Below, piece by piece: positions 41,193 through 48,884 of a stretch of 64,000 nt of DNA. The notes below the pieces were generated by a model that saw only the letters and a list, made by a program, of their open reading frames with translations, was not told the DNA's origin and did not search any database. The DNA is taken from the NCBI GenBank assembly GCA_016714365.1, contig JADJNH010000008.1:1-64000 (forward strand), in the 5' to 3' direction. Within the stretch, counting starts at the first letter, position 1; each line of letters begins with the position of its first letter. Made by a program: the position numbers and the translations under genes. Source of the stretch: Candidatus Vicinibacter affinis. Its GTDB lineage: Bacteria > Bacteroidota > Bacteroidia > Chitinophagales > Saprospiraceae.

Positions 41193-41693
41193 ATGGCAAG
41201 ATATAGAATTTATAACGGTGCTATGCCGACAACGGCAAAGTTCGTGGCTGTTACAACGGGAACAGCTATTAAGACTTTACTGCAATTAAAACCATTCAAT
41301 CAATGTAAGATTGTAGCGTGGGGTATTTCATTTGATGGGTCAGCGGCAGCCACACCAATTCCGGTGGAATTGTTAGAAACGGGAACTGTTTTTGCAACGG
41401 TCACGGCATCAGTAGATGCAGGTTGTGTAAAATTAAGCGGCTCAGATCAAGCGGTGGCATCGGTTGCAGGGTTAACAATGGGAACGGCAGCGACTGGATA
41501 TACAGCTTCGGCAGAGGGAACTATCACAACTACAAGGCTATTCGATGCTCAATTAGTTGCCCCTACAAATCAATATATTTATCAATTCCCATTAGGACAA
41601 GAACCTGTTTTAGTTATTGGCAACGCTTGTAGAATTAGAACACATGCGGCGGCGGCGGTTAATGCGATAGCCTGGATCGAAATAGAAATCTAA
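41193..41693 (+). CDS. Small virion/appendage protein
   Basis: A 166-residue protein, MARYRIYNGAMPTTAKFVAV, Ala/Thr/Val-rich and predicted beta throughout. It looks like a compact head-fiber or receptor-binding domain; similar small proteins accompany fibers in environmental phages. No family recognised. Confidence 0.45.
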   Translation: MARYRIYNGAMPTTAKFVAVTTGTAIKTLLQLKPFNQCKIVAWGISFDGSAAATPIPVELLETGTVFATVTASVDAGCVKLSGSDQAVASVAGLTMGTAATGYTASAEGTITTTRLFDAQLVAPTNQYIYQFPLGQEPVLVIGNACRIRTHAAAAVNAIAWIEIEI

Positions 41694-41705
41694 AAATAAA
41701 AAATA

Positions 41706-42047
41706 ATGAACGGACAAGCAACTTGCAAGGTGACTGAATTTGTATCAGGGAACATCTTTATAAGGCCAAACGCACTACTGCCAAAAGGATACATTACACA
41801 TGGCCATAAGCATAAATTTGACCACACTACAATAGTTTTCCAGGGTTCGGTACGTGTGAAATTAACCGATGAAGACGGGAATGTAGTCGAAAAGGATTTT
41901 GTAGCCCCTTCTCATTTTTTAACAAAGGCCAATATTGAACACGAAATAACGGCTTTAGAAGATGATACTACTTATTGGTGCGTATTCTCTTTAAGAAATG
42001 CAGAAGGAGAAGTGGTTCAAGAATTTGACGGATGGCACGAATATTAA
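41706..42047 (+). CDS. Cupin-fold protein
   Basis: A 113-residue single-domain cupin. G-H-K-H-K-F-D-H-T-T-I-V-F-Q-G-S-V matches the first cupin motif (two His, acidic residue, downstream G) and A-N-I-E-H-E-I-T-A supplies the second-motif His, so a metal site is likely. It is placed among fiber genes, where it may bind a sugar or modify a surface component; that is an inference. Confidence 0.65.
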   Translation: MNGQATCKVTEFVSGNIFIRPNALLPKGYITHGHKHKFDHTTIVFQGSVRVKLTDEDGNVVEKDFVAPSHFLTKANIEHEITALEDDTTYWCVFSLRNAEGEVVQEFDGWHEY

Positions 42048-42058
42048 AATTTTAAGAT

Positions 42059-42448
42059 ATGTATAACGCAGAAATTATAGATAAAAAAATTGAAAACGGC
42101 AGACTTTCTGTCACAGTTTTATTTGAAAATGAAAAAGGGGAAAAGTTTAATGACACTTTTGAAACTACTCAATATCAGGACACTTCATGGATAGGTAAGC
42201 AAATCAAAAGAAAATTGAGCCATATCAATTCATTGCCAAATGTTTCTGAAAAAATAGAAGTTGGGCCGTTTAATGAAATTGTTATAGCTAAAACAGATAA
42301 AGAAATTTATTTAGAAAAGTCGGCACTCTATATAAAATATATGAGTGTTGCAAGAATGGGCCTTATTCAAAGCGATAGGAAAATTATATTAGACTTAAGG
42401 GATTGGCTAAGGGGTAATTTTAAAGATGAATATATACATTTGTTTTAA
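42059..42448 (+). CDS. Unknown appendage-operon protein
   Basis: A 129-residue protein, MYNAEIIDKKIENGRLSVTV, with a beta-rich N-terminal half and a helical C-terminal half (L-R-D-W-L-R-G-N-F-K-D). Short spacing and a one-base overlap with the next gene place it in the fiber operon. Function unknown. Confidence 0.5.
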   Translation: MYNAEIIDKKIENGRLSVTVLFENEKGEKFNDTFETTQYQDTSWIGKQIKRKLSHINSLPNVSEKIEVGPFNEIVIAKTDKEIYLEKSALYIKYMSVARMGLIQSDRKIILDLRDWLRGNFKDEYIHLF

Positions 42449-43014
42449 TGGCATCACAAGGTCCAAATAGTGCGGGAACATTTGCTAATGATGGTGGGTC
42501 TGGTGGGTCATATACATGGTCAAATCTATCATTTGCGTCTACTTCAAATAATCAGTACGCAACTTGCACGGTTAATGCTTCCGGGGTTACTTATTTTTTA
42601 AAATGTACAAATTTTGGTTTTGCAATTCCTGGAGGTTCTACAATAGATGGAATATATGTTGGCGTTGAATGTTGGTCAGATAATTCGGGTGCTTCAGATT
42701 TATATGTGCAACTTGTTAAAGGTGGAACGATATCAGGGGATAATAAAGCATATTTCCCTGATATTACAATAGAATCGGTTGTGCCATACGGGGGCATATC
42801 TGATCTATGGGGATTATCTTTTACGGTTGCAGATATTAACAGCTCAACATTTGGCATAGCGTGGGCAGGACAAAACACCTCAATGAAATCAGGGGTTAAT
42901 TATTATATAGATCATGTAACAATTACAGTTTATTACACAGGCGGAGGCGGCGGCGGCGTAGTTAGTAAAATATTCAAAACAAGACAAGCAATTAACCGAG
43001 CATCAACATATTAA
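42448..43014 (+). CDS. Beta-sandwich appendage protein
   Basis: A 188-residue protein, MASQGPNSAGTFANDGGSGG, Ser/Gly/Thr-rich, with strands (T-I-D-G-I-Y-V-G-V-E-C-W-S-D-N-S) resembling carbohydrate-binding-like virion domains, a Gly-rich hinge (G-G-G-G-G-G) and a basic tail K-I-F-K-T-R-Q-A-I-N-R. It overlaps the preceding gene by one base. Probably a receptor-binding or decoration protein. Confidence 0.5.
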   Translation: MASQGPNSAGTFANDGGSGGSYTWSNLSFASTSNNQYATCTVNASGVTYFLKCTNFGFAIPGGSTIDGIYVGVECWSDNSGASDLYVQLVKGGTISGDNKAYFPDITIESVVPYGGISDLWGLSFTVADINSSTFGIAWAGQNTSMKSGVNYYIDHVTITVYYTGGGGGGVVSKIFKTRQAINRASTY

Positions 43015-43017
43015 AAA

Positions 43018-43137
43018 ATGGCGAGACATGGTAGGAGCTTTCCAATAGGAAGAAGAGTAAAGACAGGATTCTGGATGTCAATTTATTTATCAGTATCTCA
43101 AAGTATAGCTAAAGCATGGGGATTTATAATAGGATAG
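43018..43137 (+). CDS. Tiny basic membrane-type peptide
   Basis: A 39-residue ORF, MARHGRSFPIGRRVKTGFW, basic at the start with a hydrophobic second half (M-S-I-Y-L-S-V-S-Q-S-I-A-K-A-W-G). It follows the previous gene by 3 bases. Function unknown; its size makes the call tentative. Confidence 0.4.
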   Translation: MARHGRSFPIGRRVKTGFWMSIYLSVSQSIAKAWGFIIG

Positions 43138-43185
43138 GAGAAACAGGATATGCGTATCCGTAAAATATAACAAACACCTTAAAAT

Positions 43186-43479
43186 ATGAACACCTTAAAA
43201 AAAGTAATTGTAATTCTTGGGAACGTTTTAAATTTTATCGGCAAGGTTCCTGCCTTTTTACTCCCTTCCAGTTTGAAGGGTTACAGAACAGAGTTATTTA
43301 ACATTTTGGCGGTTGCGGTTGTGGCATTGGAGCAATTCGATATCACAGGATTAGCAGACGCTATATGTGGACTGATTAATTGTGATGCAGACGCAATTAA
43401 AGGCATTTATGTCTTATTGATTGCAGCCATTAACATTAGCCTGAGGCGCAAAACAGACACCGCACCTCACACCAATTGA
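43186..43479 (+). CDS. Membrane protein, holin candidate
   Basis: A 97-residue protein starting MNTLKKVIVILGNVLNFIGK, with three hydrophobic segments (V-I-V-I-L-G-N-V-L-N-F-I, F-N-I-L-A-V-A-V-V-A-L and G-I-Y-V-L-L-I-A-A-I-N-I-S) and a charged C-terminus. It directly precedes the endolysin gene, the usual place for a holin, so this is the best holin candidate in the genome; the 36612 protein is an alternative. Confidence 0.6.
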   Translation: MNTLKKVIVILGNVLNFIGKVPAFLLPSSLKGYRTELFNILAVAVVALEQFDITGLADAICGLINCDADAIKGIYVLLIAAINISLRRKTDTAPHTN

Positions 43480-43509
43480 TATTCTTTTTTCATGGGTTGG
43501 TTTTGTTTT

Positions 43510-43533
43510 GCCGGGGGTGGTTCCCCGGCTTTT
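43510..43533 (+). terminator. Hairpin terminator before the endolysin gene
   Basis: Stem GCCGGGG / CCCCGGC with a 6-base loop, followed by TTTT. It ends the long appendage transcript after the holin candidate. Confidence 0.65.
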
Positions 43534-43577
43534 AAAGATTTTACCGAGGCACACCAGTCACGGAATTACCCGACGAG

Positions 43578-43603
43578 TGGAGGGTTAAAATCCTCCATTT
43601 TTT
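43578..43603 (+). terminator. Second terminator before the endolysin gene
   Basis: Stem TGGAGG / CCTCCA with an 8-base loop and a six-T tail, 11 bases before the ATG at 43615. Two hairpins in tandem here suggest insulation of the lysis gene from the upstream transcript, or attenuation control of it. Confidence 0.7.
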
Positions 43604-43614
43604 AATCTAAAAGA

Positions 43615-44091
43615 ATGAATACAAGCCAAAAGTTATATCATTTATTTGGTGATCCTTTCACCGCTGAATTTCAAAAAAAATACTTGCACGTTTGGGATGT
43701 TCCAACAAAATTAGAAGTGGGGATAATTCCTAAAAAGATTTATTGTCACGCCTCATTTGCGCCAGTTTTAGAAAAGTTTTTCAAGCTACTTATTGAAAGA
43801 CAGCTCACGGACCATATCAAGACCTGGGACGGATGTTACAACCTTAGACCCATAAGAGGCTATGAAAAGCATTTTGATGCGCTTTATAAGGTCGGGAATC
43901 TTAATGATGCAATGAAGTACCTATCATGCCATTCGTGGGGTTCTGCGATAGATATCAATGCAGCCTGGAACCAATTAGGGAAAACATCAACTCAAAATGC
44001 TGAATTGGTGAAAGCCGGGAAAGAGGCTGGCATGATTTGGGGAGGTGATTTTAAGCGTGTTGATGCACAACATTTTGAAATGAAACTTTAA
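43615..44091 (+). CDS. Endolysin, peptidase M15 (VanY/L-Ala-D-Glu type)
   Basis: A 158-residue zinc peptidase that cuts the peptide part of peptidoglycan to lyse the host. The metal ligands are visible: H106 and D113 in C-H-S-W-G-S-A-I-D-I-N and H153 in D-A-Q-H-F-E-M. The conserved Arg is in N-L-R-P-I-R, upstream. There is no signal peptide, so it depends on a holin. Two terminators precede it and it is followed 4 bases later by the metallophosphoesterase. Confidence 0.85.
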   Translation: MNTSQKLYHLFGDPFTAEFQKKYLHVWDVPTKLEVGIIPKKIYCHASFAPVLEKFFKLLIERQLTDHIKTWDGCYNLRPIRGYEKHFDALYKVGNLNDAMKYLSCHSWGSAIDINAAWNQLGKTSTQNAELVKAGKEAGMIWGGDFKRVDAQHFEMKL

Positions 44092-44095
44092 TTTC

Positions 44096-45118
44096 ATGAC
44101 AATAAGAAAAAAGGATGCGGAGTTAATCGAGAATTTAATAGTTGAGCATCTTGAATTGATGCCGACTGTTCCCAATCGGACATTGGCGAGGATACTTTGT
44201 GAAAAATACCCTGAAACATTTTACAGCATTGAACAAGCCAGGACGTGTGTAAGGGCAAGGCGAGGTAAAAATGCATCGAGGCATAGAGAGGCAAGGCTAA
44301 GAGCCGGAAAGAAAATATACACCCAACTAATTGAACATTACCCTGAGCCTGAATTACACGAATTAGACCCATATCAGATTCCTAAAGGAAACACGAATAT
44401 CGGGGTTATATCAGATCTGCATTTTCCAAAACAATGTAACGAAACGATTGATTTTGCCTTAAATGATTACGCACGAATTGGGGTTGATACTATAATTCTG
44501 AATGGTGATATTTTAGACAACCCGACATTCGGGAAATTTCCAGTTGATCCGAACTACCGATCAAAGGTCGGGCATTGGTTCGATCAGACGGAATACTTTT
44601 TAGAATCACTTCGGGAGGCGTTCCCGAATGCCTTAATACTATATGTCGAAGGCAATCATGATTCTTGGTATCGAAGATGGTTATGGCAACAAGCCAAGAA
44701 CGTGGCAGCTGATCCTTATTTCTCATTGGAGGATAGGCTGCATCTCATAGATTATGGAATAAAATTCATTCCCGAAATCCAATTAATACAGTGCCATGAT
44801 TACTTTATATTTCATGGTCATCAACACGCTAAAGGTGGGCAATTGGACACGGTTGCAAAAAGAATGGTCGCAAAGCTAAATTCAAACTGTATCATAGGAC
44901 ATATGCACTATGCTTCATCTTTTGCCCTTACTAATATAACAGGGGCAAATTGCGCCACTGTCCATGTATTAGGTGCAGCATCAACCAATAAGCCTTCATA
45001 CATGCCATTTGGAGGCAAGTCCAGAAAAGGCTATCTGTATATGACCGCTAAAGATGGAGTTTGTGAAGTGTCTAACATCTGGAACGATAACGGAAGAAAG
45101 AGGGAGATCACAATATGA
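44096..45118 (+). CDS. Metallophosphoesterase with N-terminal HTH-like region
   Basis: A 340-residue calcineurin-like phosphoesterase. The metal motifs are D-L-H-F (about 107-110), G-D-I-L-D-N (about 137), G-N-H-D (186-189), and G-H-Q-H and G-H-M-H-Y near the C-terminus. Residues 1-70 form a basic HTH-like domain (N-R-T-L-A-R-I-L-C-E-K-Y-P-E-T-F) suggesting DNA or RNA contact. The substrate is unknown; a nuclease/phosphatase acting on nucleic acid is plausible. It sits between lysis and early genes. Confidence 0.75.
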   Translation: MTIRKKDAELIENLIVEHLELMPTVPNRTLARILCEKYPETFYSIEQARTCVRARRGKNASRHREARLRAGKKIYTQLIEHYPEPELHELDPYQIPKGNTNIGVISDLHFPKQCNETIDFALNDYARIGVDTIILNGDILDNPTFGKFPVDPNYRSKVGHWFDQTEYFLESLREAFPNALILYVEGNHDSWYRRWLWQQAKNVAADPYFSLEDRLHLIDYGIKFIPEIQLIQCHDYFIFHGHQHAKGGQLDTVAKRMVAKLNSNCIIGHMHYASSFALTNITGANCATVHVLGAASTNKPSYMPFGGKSRKGYLYMTAKDGVCEVSNIWNDNGRKREITI

Positions 45119-45282
45119 GCAAACCCAAAAGGAAGCGATTAACAAAGAATAGTCCGGTGAGGGTGTCACTGTCATTAAGAAAGTGGCAGTTAGACGCATT
45201 GGGAGGGCCTGAAAAGGTAAGGGAATATCTATATAACTACATTAATGCAGTCACTTATATAAACCACACTACCAATAATTAG
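45115..45282 (+). CDS. Small basic unknown protein
   Basis: A 55-residue ORF, MSKPKRKRLTKNSPVRVSLS, overlapping the phosphoesterase stop by 4 bases (ATGA). The charged N-terminus and V-R-V-S-L-S-L-R-K-W-Q-L-D-A-L resemble a ribbon-helix-helix DNA-binding start. It may be a small regulator; it lies right before the operator-like region. Confidence 0.5.
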   Translation: MSKPKRKRLTKNSPVRVSLSLRKWQLDALGGPEKVREYLYNYINAVTYINHTTNN

Positions 45283-45296
45283 CCACATTTAAACAT

Positions 45297-45496
45297 ACCC
45301 GATCAGGTATGATTTCTCATTCATCAAGTCAGAATGTACCCGATAAGGTGCAATATCTGATGCAAAATGAACATCACAATGTGCAATATATTATTTTATA
45401 TCAATCATTTATATATTATAATATAAAAAATGTGAAGAATTGACAAAAATAATTGTCTAAAAATTTGGATAATGTGCAATATTGAACATATATTTG
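45297..45496 (+). promoter_or_regulatory. Early control region: two palindromes, three direct repeats and a promoter
   Basis: Imperfect palindromes ACCCGATCAGGT (45297-45308) and ACCCGATAAGGT (45338-45349) are 41 bases apart. GTGCAATAT occurs three times (45348-45356, 45381-45389, 45474-45482). A canonical Bacteroidota promoter follows: TTTG at 45464-45467, 21 bases, TATATTTG at 45489-45496. Together they form an operator-rich promoter for the early transcript. No gene runs between 45283 and 45514. Confidence 0.7.
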
Positions 45497-45514
45497 TACC
45501 ATACTTATAAAGAA

Positions 45515-45736
45515 ATGCAAGATAATAACAAACCAGACATAGCAAAAGAAATGGGGCTACTTACTTTAGTAGAGGCAGCAAAATATTTAGGAGTGTCAGA
45601 AGGCCACTTCAGACAACATATTTCGCCTAAACTCATAGGTGTAACCCCAGGCAAAACAAAGTATTTCACAAAAAAAGAGTTGATTAAATGGTTAGGCGCA
45701 AGAATTACAAAAGTAGCACAACAGGCGATAGTTTAA
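45515..45736 (+). CDS. Excisionase-family HTH protein
   Basis: A 73-residue MerR/excisionase-type DNA-binding protein. L-T-L-V-E-A-A-K-Y-L-G-V-S-E-G-H-F-R-Q is the helix-turn-helix, and the C-terminal F-T-K-K-E-L-I-K-W-L is the wing region. The ATG at 45515 is preferred to the TTG at 45482 because the promoter -7 box lies between them. It is likely an early regulator acting on the operator region just upstream. Confidence 0.75.
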   Translation: MQDNNKPDIAKEMGLLTLVEAAKYLGVSEGHFRQHISPKLIGVTPGKTKYFTKKELIKWLGARITKVAQQAIV

Positions 45737-45775
45737 CACGTAATTAACTGAACTTTAACTTATTATAAATTTATA

Positions 45776-45797
45776 CTATACGAGAACGCTCGTATAG
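45776..45797 (+). other. Perfect 9-bp hairpin after the HTH gene
   Basis: CTATACGAG / CTCGTATAG with loop AACG, 39 bases after the HTH stop. There is no T-tract, so an operator or RNA structure is more likely than a terminator. The remaining gap to 46033 holds only the hairpins listed separately. Confidence 0.6.
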
Positions 45798-45880
45798 GGT
45801 GGCATCTTTTTGCCTAAAAGAAACAGAACAAGCGAGGCCGTGAGTGATGGTTTTATCATTCAAATCTACCTGAGGATGCG

Positions 45881-46010
45881 CCCGGTTGACAATATGGTTA
45901 GCCGGGTCCTTTTCGGATAGCAAAATGTCTTCATGATTCCTTGAAAGCAAGGAGGTTTTGATTTTCTATTAAAATGGTAAAGTTAGCCGGGTGAGATTCC
46001 CGGCATTTTT
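45881..46010 (+). terminator. Pair of CCGGG hairpins ahead of the antirepressor
   Basis: CCCGG / CCGGG (45881-45885 / 45902-45906) followed by TCCTTTT, then GCCGGG / CCCGGC (45986-45991 / 45999-46004) followed by ATTTTT. The second ends 24 bases before the ATG at 46034. They may act as terminators or as an attenuator controlling antirepressor expression. Confidence 0.6.
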
Positions 46011-46033
46011 AAAACTCAATCAACTCATTTAAA

Positions 46034-46828
46034 ATGAATAATCTTTTCAACCAAAAAGCAAATTTCCCAGAGGTAAAGATCGAAGGCGAAAATCAGGTAG
46101 TTTCTGCCAGGGACTTATATAATTTCTTGGAAGTATCTGAGGCATTTAGTGAATGGTTTGCGAGAATGAAAGGGTATGGATTCACGCAAAACGTTGATTA
46201 TCAAAGTTTATCGGGAAAATCCGAAAAACTCGGAGGCCGACCATCAACGGATTATGCCTTAACTATTGAAACGGCCAAAGAGATCGCCATGATCCAGAGA
46301 ACAGAGATAGGTAAAAAGGTCCGGGAATATTTCATCGAATGCGAAAGGCAACTGAAAATAAAAAAGATTTCTGATAGGATTTTGACCCCGGATGTCCTGA
46401 TCAATTTGGCTACACAACTTAAGGGTGAAATGGCAAAAAACGAGGAACTGACCGAACAATTACAAATGTCCGAATCAGTAATCAAGGCCCAGGCTCCAAA
46501 AGTAAAATATGTGGATGAAGTATTGGCAGTGCCGAATACTTGGACCACAACCACAATTGCAAAGGAATTGGGTATGACAGCCCAACACCTAAATAAAATC
46601 CTTTGTGATCTTAAGATTCAATTTCCGCATGAAAAGCATTATGTCCTTTATGCCAAATATCAAAATAAAGACTTCACAAGGACCAGGACTGCCACCTTCA
46701 TAGATGGCTCAGGAGTGACAAGATCAAGCCTCCTGATGTCTTGGACCGAGAAAGGAAGGATGTTCATTCATCAGACCATCCAAGAAATCAGAAATGACAG
46801 CTCTATTCCTCAAGAATCAAAATCTTAA
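46034..46828 (+). CDS. Phage antirepressor (AntA/KilAC type)
   Basis: A 264-residue protein. Residues 20-112 are an AntA-like domain (V-S-A-R-D-L-Y-N-F-L-E-V-S-E-A-F-S-E-W-F, then D-Y-A-L-T-I-E-T-A-K-E-I-A-M, E-I-G-K-K-V-R-E-Y-F-I-E-C-E). Residues 135-260 are a KilAC-type domain with a winged-helix start (T-T-T-T-I-A-K-E-L-G-M-T-A-Q-H-L-N-K-I-L). These proteins switch phage gene expression. Hairpins precede it and small genes follow it. Confidence 0.85.
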   Translation: MNNLFNQKANFPEVKIEGENQVVSARDLYNFLEVSEAFSEWFARMKGYGFTQNVDYQSLSGKSEKLGGRPSTDYALTIETAKEIAMIQRTEIGKKVREYFIECERQLKIKKISDRILTPDVLINLATQLKGEMAKNEELTEQLQMSESVIKAQAPKVKYVDEVLAVPNTWTTTTIAKELGMTAQHLNKILCDLKIQFPHEKHYVLYAKYQNKDFTRTRTATFIDGSGVTRSSLLMSWTEKGRMFIHQTIQEIRNDSSIPQESKS

Positions 46829-46830
46829 TC

Positions 46831-47004
46831 ATGTTAATTGAACTCACATCTTCAGAAGCAATTACACTTCGTTTGGCCATCCATCATTCCATCATGGTAA
46901 ACAATGAAATGCTCGACCTGTGCCTTGACTCAAGCGATTATCGCAAACACGAAATCGAAAAGTTGAGAACAATTCAAAACAAATTAAACGGTCTACCTGA
47001 CTAA
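46831..47004 (+). CDS. Small unknown protein
   Basis: A 57-residue ORF, MLIELTSSEAITLRLAIHHS, two bases after the antirepressor, helical with a charged end. No family recognised. It is probably co-transcribed with the antirepressor. Confidence 0.5.
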   Translation: MLIELTSSEAITLRLAIHHSIMVNNEMLDLCLDSSDYRKHEIEKLRTIQNKLNGLPD

Positions 47005-47068
47005 AAGATAGAGAGTGTGCCAGTAAACGTATTGGCCTTTTGATTTTCGGTTATACCACATGCTTCAT

Positions 47069-47093
47069 GCCGGGTGGTCCTAAGCTGCCCGGC
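47069..47093 (+). promoter_or_regulatory. CCGGG leader hairpin before the 47107 gene
   Basis: GCCGGG / CCCGGC (47069-47074 / 47088-47093) with a 13-base loop, 13 bases before the ATG at 47107. It lacks a T-tract, so it behaves more like a 5' leader structure than a terminator. A smaller GCCA/TGGC hairpin lies just upstream. Confidence 0.55.
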
Positions 47094-47106
47094 AAATTTA
47101 AAAAAA

Positions 47107-47253
47107 ATGAGAATTGAAAACGATTTATTTATAAAGTGGTCCGTTGACGGCACACTTAGAGATATAGAATTTATTCATGAGTTGGGTTTTACTGCCCGAA
47201 TTAAGATTGCCCCAGGCCGTTTTTCACAAATTAAAACTTTCACAATTATATGA
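47107..47253 (+). CDS. Small unknown early protein
   Basis: A 48-residue ORF, MRIENDLFIKWSVDGTLRDI. Its stop overlaps the next ATG (ATGA), indicating translational coupling. Beta-rich pattern. Function unknown. Confidence 0.5.
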   Translation: MRIENDLFIKWSVDGTLRDIEFIHELGFTARIKIAPGRFSQIKTFTII

Positions 47254-47597
47254 CAACTGCAACAATCTCCGAGCCTATTAAATTAAGAAAACCCGATGCC
47301 CCTCTTGACCACTATCACCACATTGAACAACTCCAAGTTGGAGAATGGTTTTACTCAGTTTGGTTTGTGTTTTCTTATACCATTGAAGAATGGGAGGATG
47401 ATTTACCCGATGGAAGGTCAAGAGTTTGCCAGGTTTACGATTTTCCAAAAGAAGAAATTAAAATCAGAGCATTAATGGGATGTCATGAAGCTGAGGAAGA
47501 ATTAAAACCAATGAAAGAAATTGACCAGGACAAATACCTTGAACTCATTGATGCAATTTATTCAGAATTAGACAACAATACAGAATTCTACATATGA
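47250..47597 (+). CDS. Unknown early protein
   Basis: A 115-residue acidic protein, MTTATISEPIKLRKPDAPLD, with a W-F-Y-S-V-W-F-V-F-S-Y core and an acidic tail. It overlaps both neighbours by 4 bases (ATGA). Within this run of early genes it could be a host-takeover or replication accessory protein; no family recognised. Confidence 0.5.
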   Translation: MTTATISEPIKLRKPDAPLDHYHHIEQLQVGEWFYSVWFVFSYTIEEWEDDLPDGRSRVCQVYDFPKEEIKIRALMGCHEAEEELKPMKEIDQDKYLELIDAIYSELDNNTEFYI

Positions 47598-47818
47598 GAA
47601 ATCACGCAAAACTCAAAACAAATCCGGCTCCAATCATTCGATTTTACCTAAGCAAAATTCAATCTAAAAAGATTGATAAATGCGAATGGGAATTAATGGA
47701 CAAGACCCGAATGAGGGAGATATTTGAAAATGCCATACCGGTTATAAAGGCATCAAACAAACCGGAAGACGCTGAACTGGTCCCAATTATTGAAGAAAAA
47801 TTAAAACTACTAATATGA
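47594..47818 (+). CDS. Unknown early protein
   Basis: A 74-residue ORF, MRNHAKLKTNPAPIIRFYLS, basic N-terminus and charged helical C-terminus (I-I-E-E-K-L-K-L-L-I). It overlaps both neighbours by 4 bases. Function unknown. Confidence 0.5.
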   Translation: MRNHAKLKTNPAPIIRFYLSKIQSKKIDKCEWELMDKTRMREIFENAIPVIKASNKPEDAELVPIIEEKLKLLI

Positions 47819-48024
47819 CTAAGACTAAAACTCGGAATCTGATTTCTGCGACATGGGCCAAAAATCCCAAAATGTGGAATTGCCTTTTTGAACTCTCCGT
47901 TGTGAGGGGTCGACTAACGCTCGATGAATTTGAGCAAGTTGGCAACAAAACAAGGACAAAATCCCAGGAAGGACTGGGAAACATTAAAGTCTGCAGAATG
48001 AAATTCAAAGGCTCATTAAATTAA
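47815..48024 (+). CDS. Unknown early basic protein
   Basis: A 69-residue basic ORF, MTKTKTRNLISATWAKNPKM, with two compact helices (M-W-N-C-L-F-E-L-S-V-V, L-D-E-F-E-Q-V-G). It overlaps the previous gene by 4 bases. Possibly nucleic-acid binding, judged only by charge. Confidence 0.5.
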   Translation: MTKTKTRNLISATWAKNPKMWNCLFELSVVRGRLTLDEFEQVGNKTRTKSQEGLGNIKVCRMKFKGSLN

Positions 48025-48034
48025 AAATCAAATC

Positions 48035-48382
48035 ATGATAACGTACGAAGAGTTTTTAAAAGCAGTCGAAACTGTAAAAAAATACAAAGAGCAATGTGAA
48101 AACCACATTAAAGACGTTTGCGAAAAATCAAAAGGCATTGATAAGCTTTTGAAAATTGATAAAAATACAAGAATCTGGGATTTAGATTGCTCAACAAGAC
48201 TTCTCAACTCATTGAGTGGTTATTTTAGATACACTAAAGGACTTGATCCAGTTGACCTTAAAGTGTTAGATTTTTCAAAAATATCAATGACTGAGATTTC
48301 AAAAATGCATCATTTTGGAAAAGGAACCTTAAAAGAGCTAAAAGAAATATGCTATTTGGCCGAAGTAGAGATGCAGCCATAA
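48035..48382 (+). CDS. Unknown early protein with RpoA-C-terminal-like segment
   Basis: A 115-residue protein, MITYEEFLKAVETVKKYKEQ. The C-terminal half (D-L-K-V-L-D-F-S-K-I-S-M-T-E-I-S-K-M then G-K-G-T-L-K-E-L-K-E-I) resembles the helix-hairpin pattern found in RNA polymerase alpha C-terminal and similar domains, suggesting protein-DNA contact. The similarity is weak. Confidence 0.45.
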   Translation: MITYEEFLKAVETVKKYKEQCENHIKDVCEKSKGIDKLLKIDKNTRIWDLDCSTRLLNSLSGYFRYTKGLDPVDLKVLDFSKISMTEISKMHHFGKGTLKELKEICYLAEVEMQP

Positions 48383-48404
48383 ATTAAAATCAAATCAACT
48401 AAAA

Positions 48405-48884
48405 ATGAAAACGCATTGGAAAAAATTAACCAATCCAAATTACATCGGGGCATACTCAATGCCGGAAGGCAAGGACTTGACTGTAGAAATTACGGACGTA
48501 AAAAGAGAAGTGGTGAAGGGTGAAGGGGGCAAGACAGATGAATGCACTGTCCTTTACTTAAAGGACTCAAAGCCAATGATCCTGAACGTCACCAATTCAA
48601 AGATGATTAGCAAGGTTCACAATACACCTTTCATTGAAGAATGGATCGGCAAGAAAATAACCCTGTATGTTTCTACCACTTCGTTAAAGGGTGAAAAGGT
48701 GGAGTGTCTGAGGGTTCGTGACATTCTGCCAACTGAGAAGAAAAAGCCCGAATTGACTCCTGGCCATACAAAATGGGCCGGAGCAAAGAAAGCAATCCAG
48801 GAAGGCAATTACACAGTGGACAAACTCAAGGAGGTATTTTTTATTTCACCTGAAAATGAAGAGGTTTTAAATGAAAAGGTTTAA
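48405..48884 (+). CDS. Phage recombination-associated unknown protein
   Basis: A 159-residue protein, MKTHWKKLTNPNYIGAYSMP, then E-I-T-D-V-K-R-E-V and M-I-L-N-V-T-N-S-K-M-I-S-K. This small beta-rich type (T-N-P-N-Y-I-G-A-Y plus P-M-I-L-N-V-T-N) commonly precedes phage recombinases, though its role is not established. It overlaps the nuclease gene by 14 bases. An accessory or ssDNA-related role is a guess. Confidence 0.55.
   Translation: MKTHWKKLTNPNYIGAYSMPEGKDLTVEITDVKREVVKGEGGKTDECTVLYLKDSKPMILNVTNSKMISKVHNTPFIEEWIGKKITLYVSTTSLKGEKVECLRVRDILPTEKKKPELTPGHTKWAGAKKAIQEGNYTVDKLKEVFFISPENEEVLNEKV

Noticed and set aside
45515..45736. Excisionase-like HTH as evidence of an integration module
   Set aside because: No integrase or attachment site accompanies it, so integration cannot be claimed.
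45776..45797. The CTATACGAG hairpin as a terminator for the HTH gene
   Set aside because: It has no T-tract after the stem; an operator or RNA structure is at least as likely.
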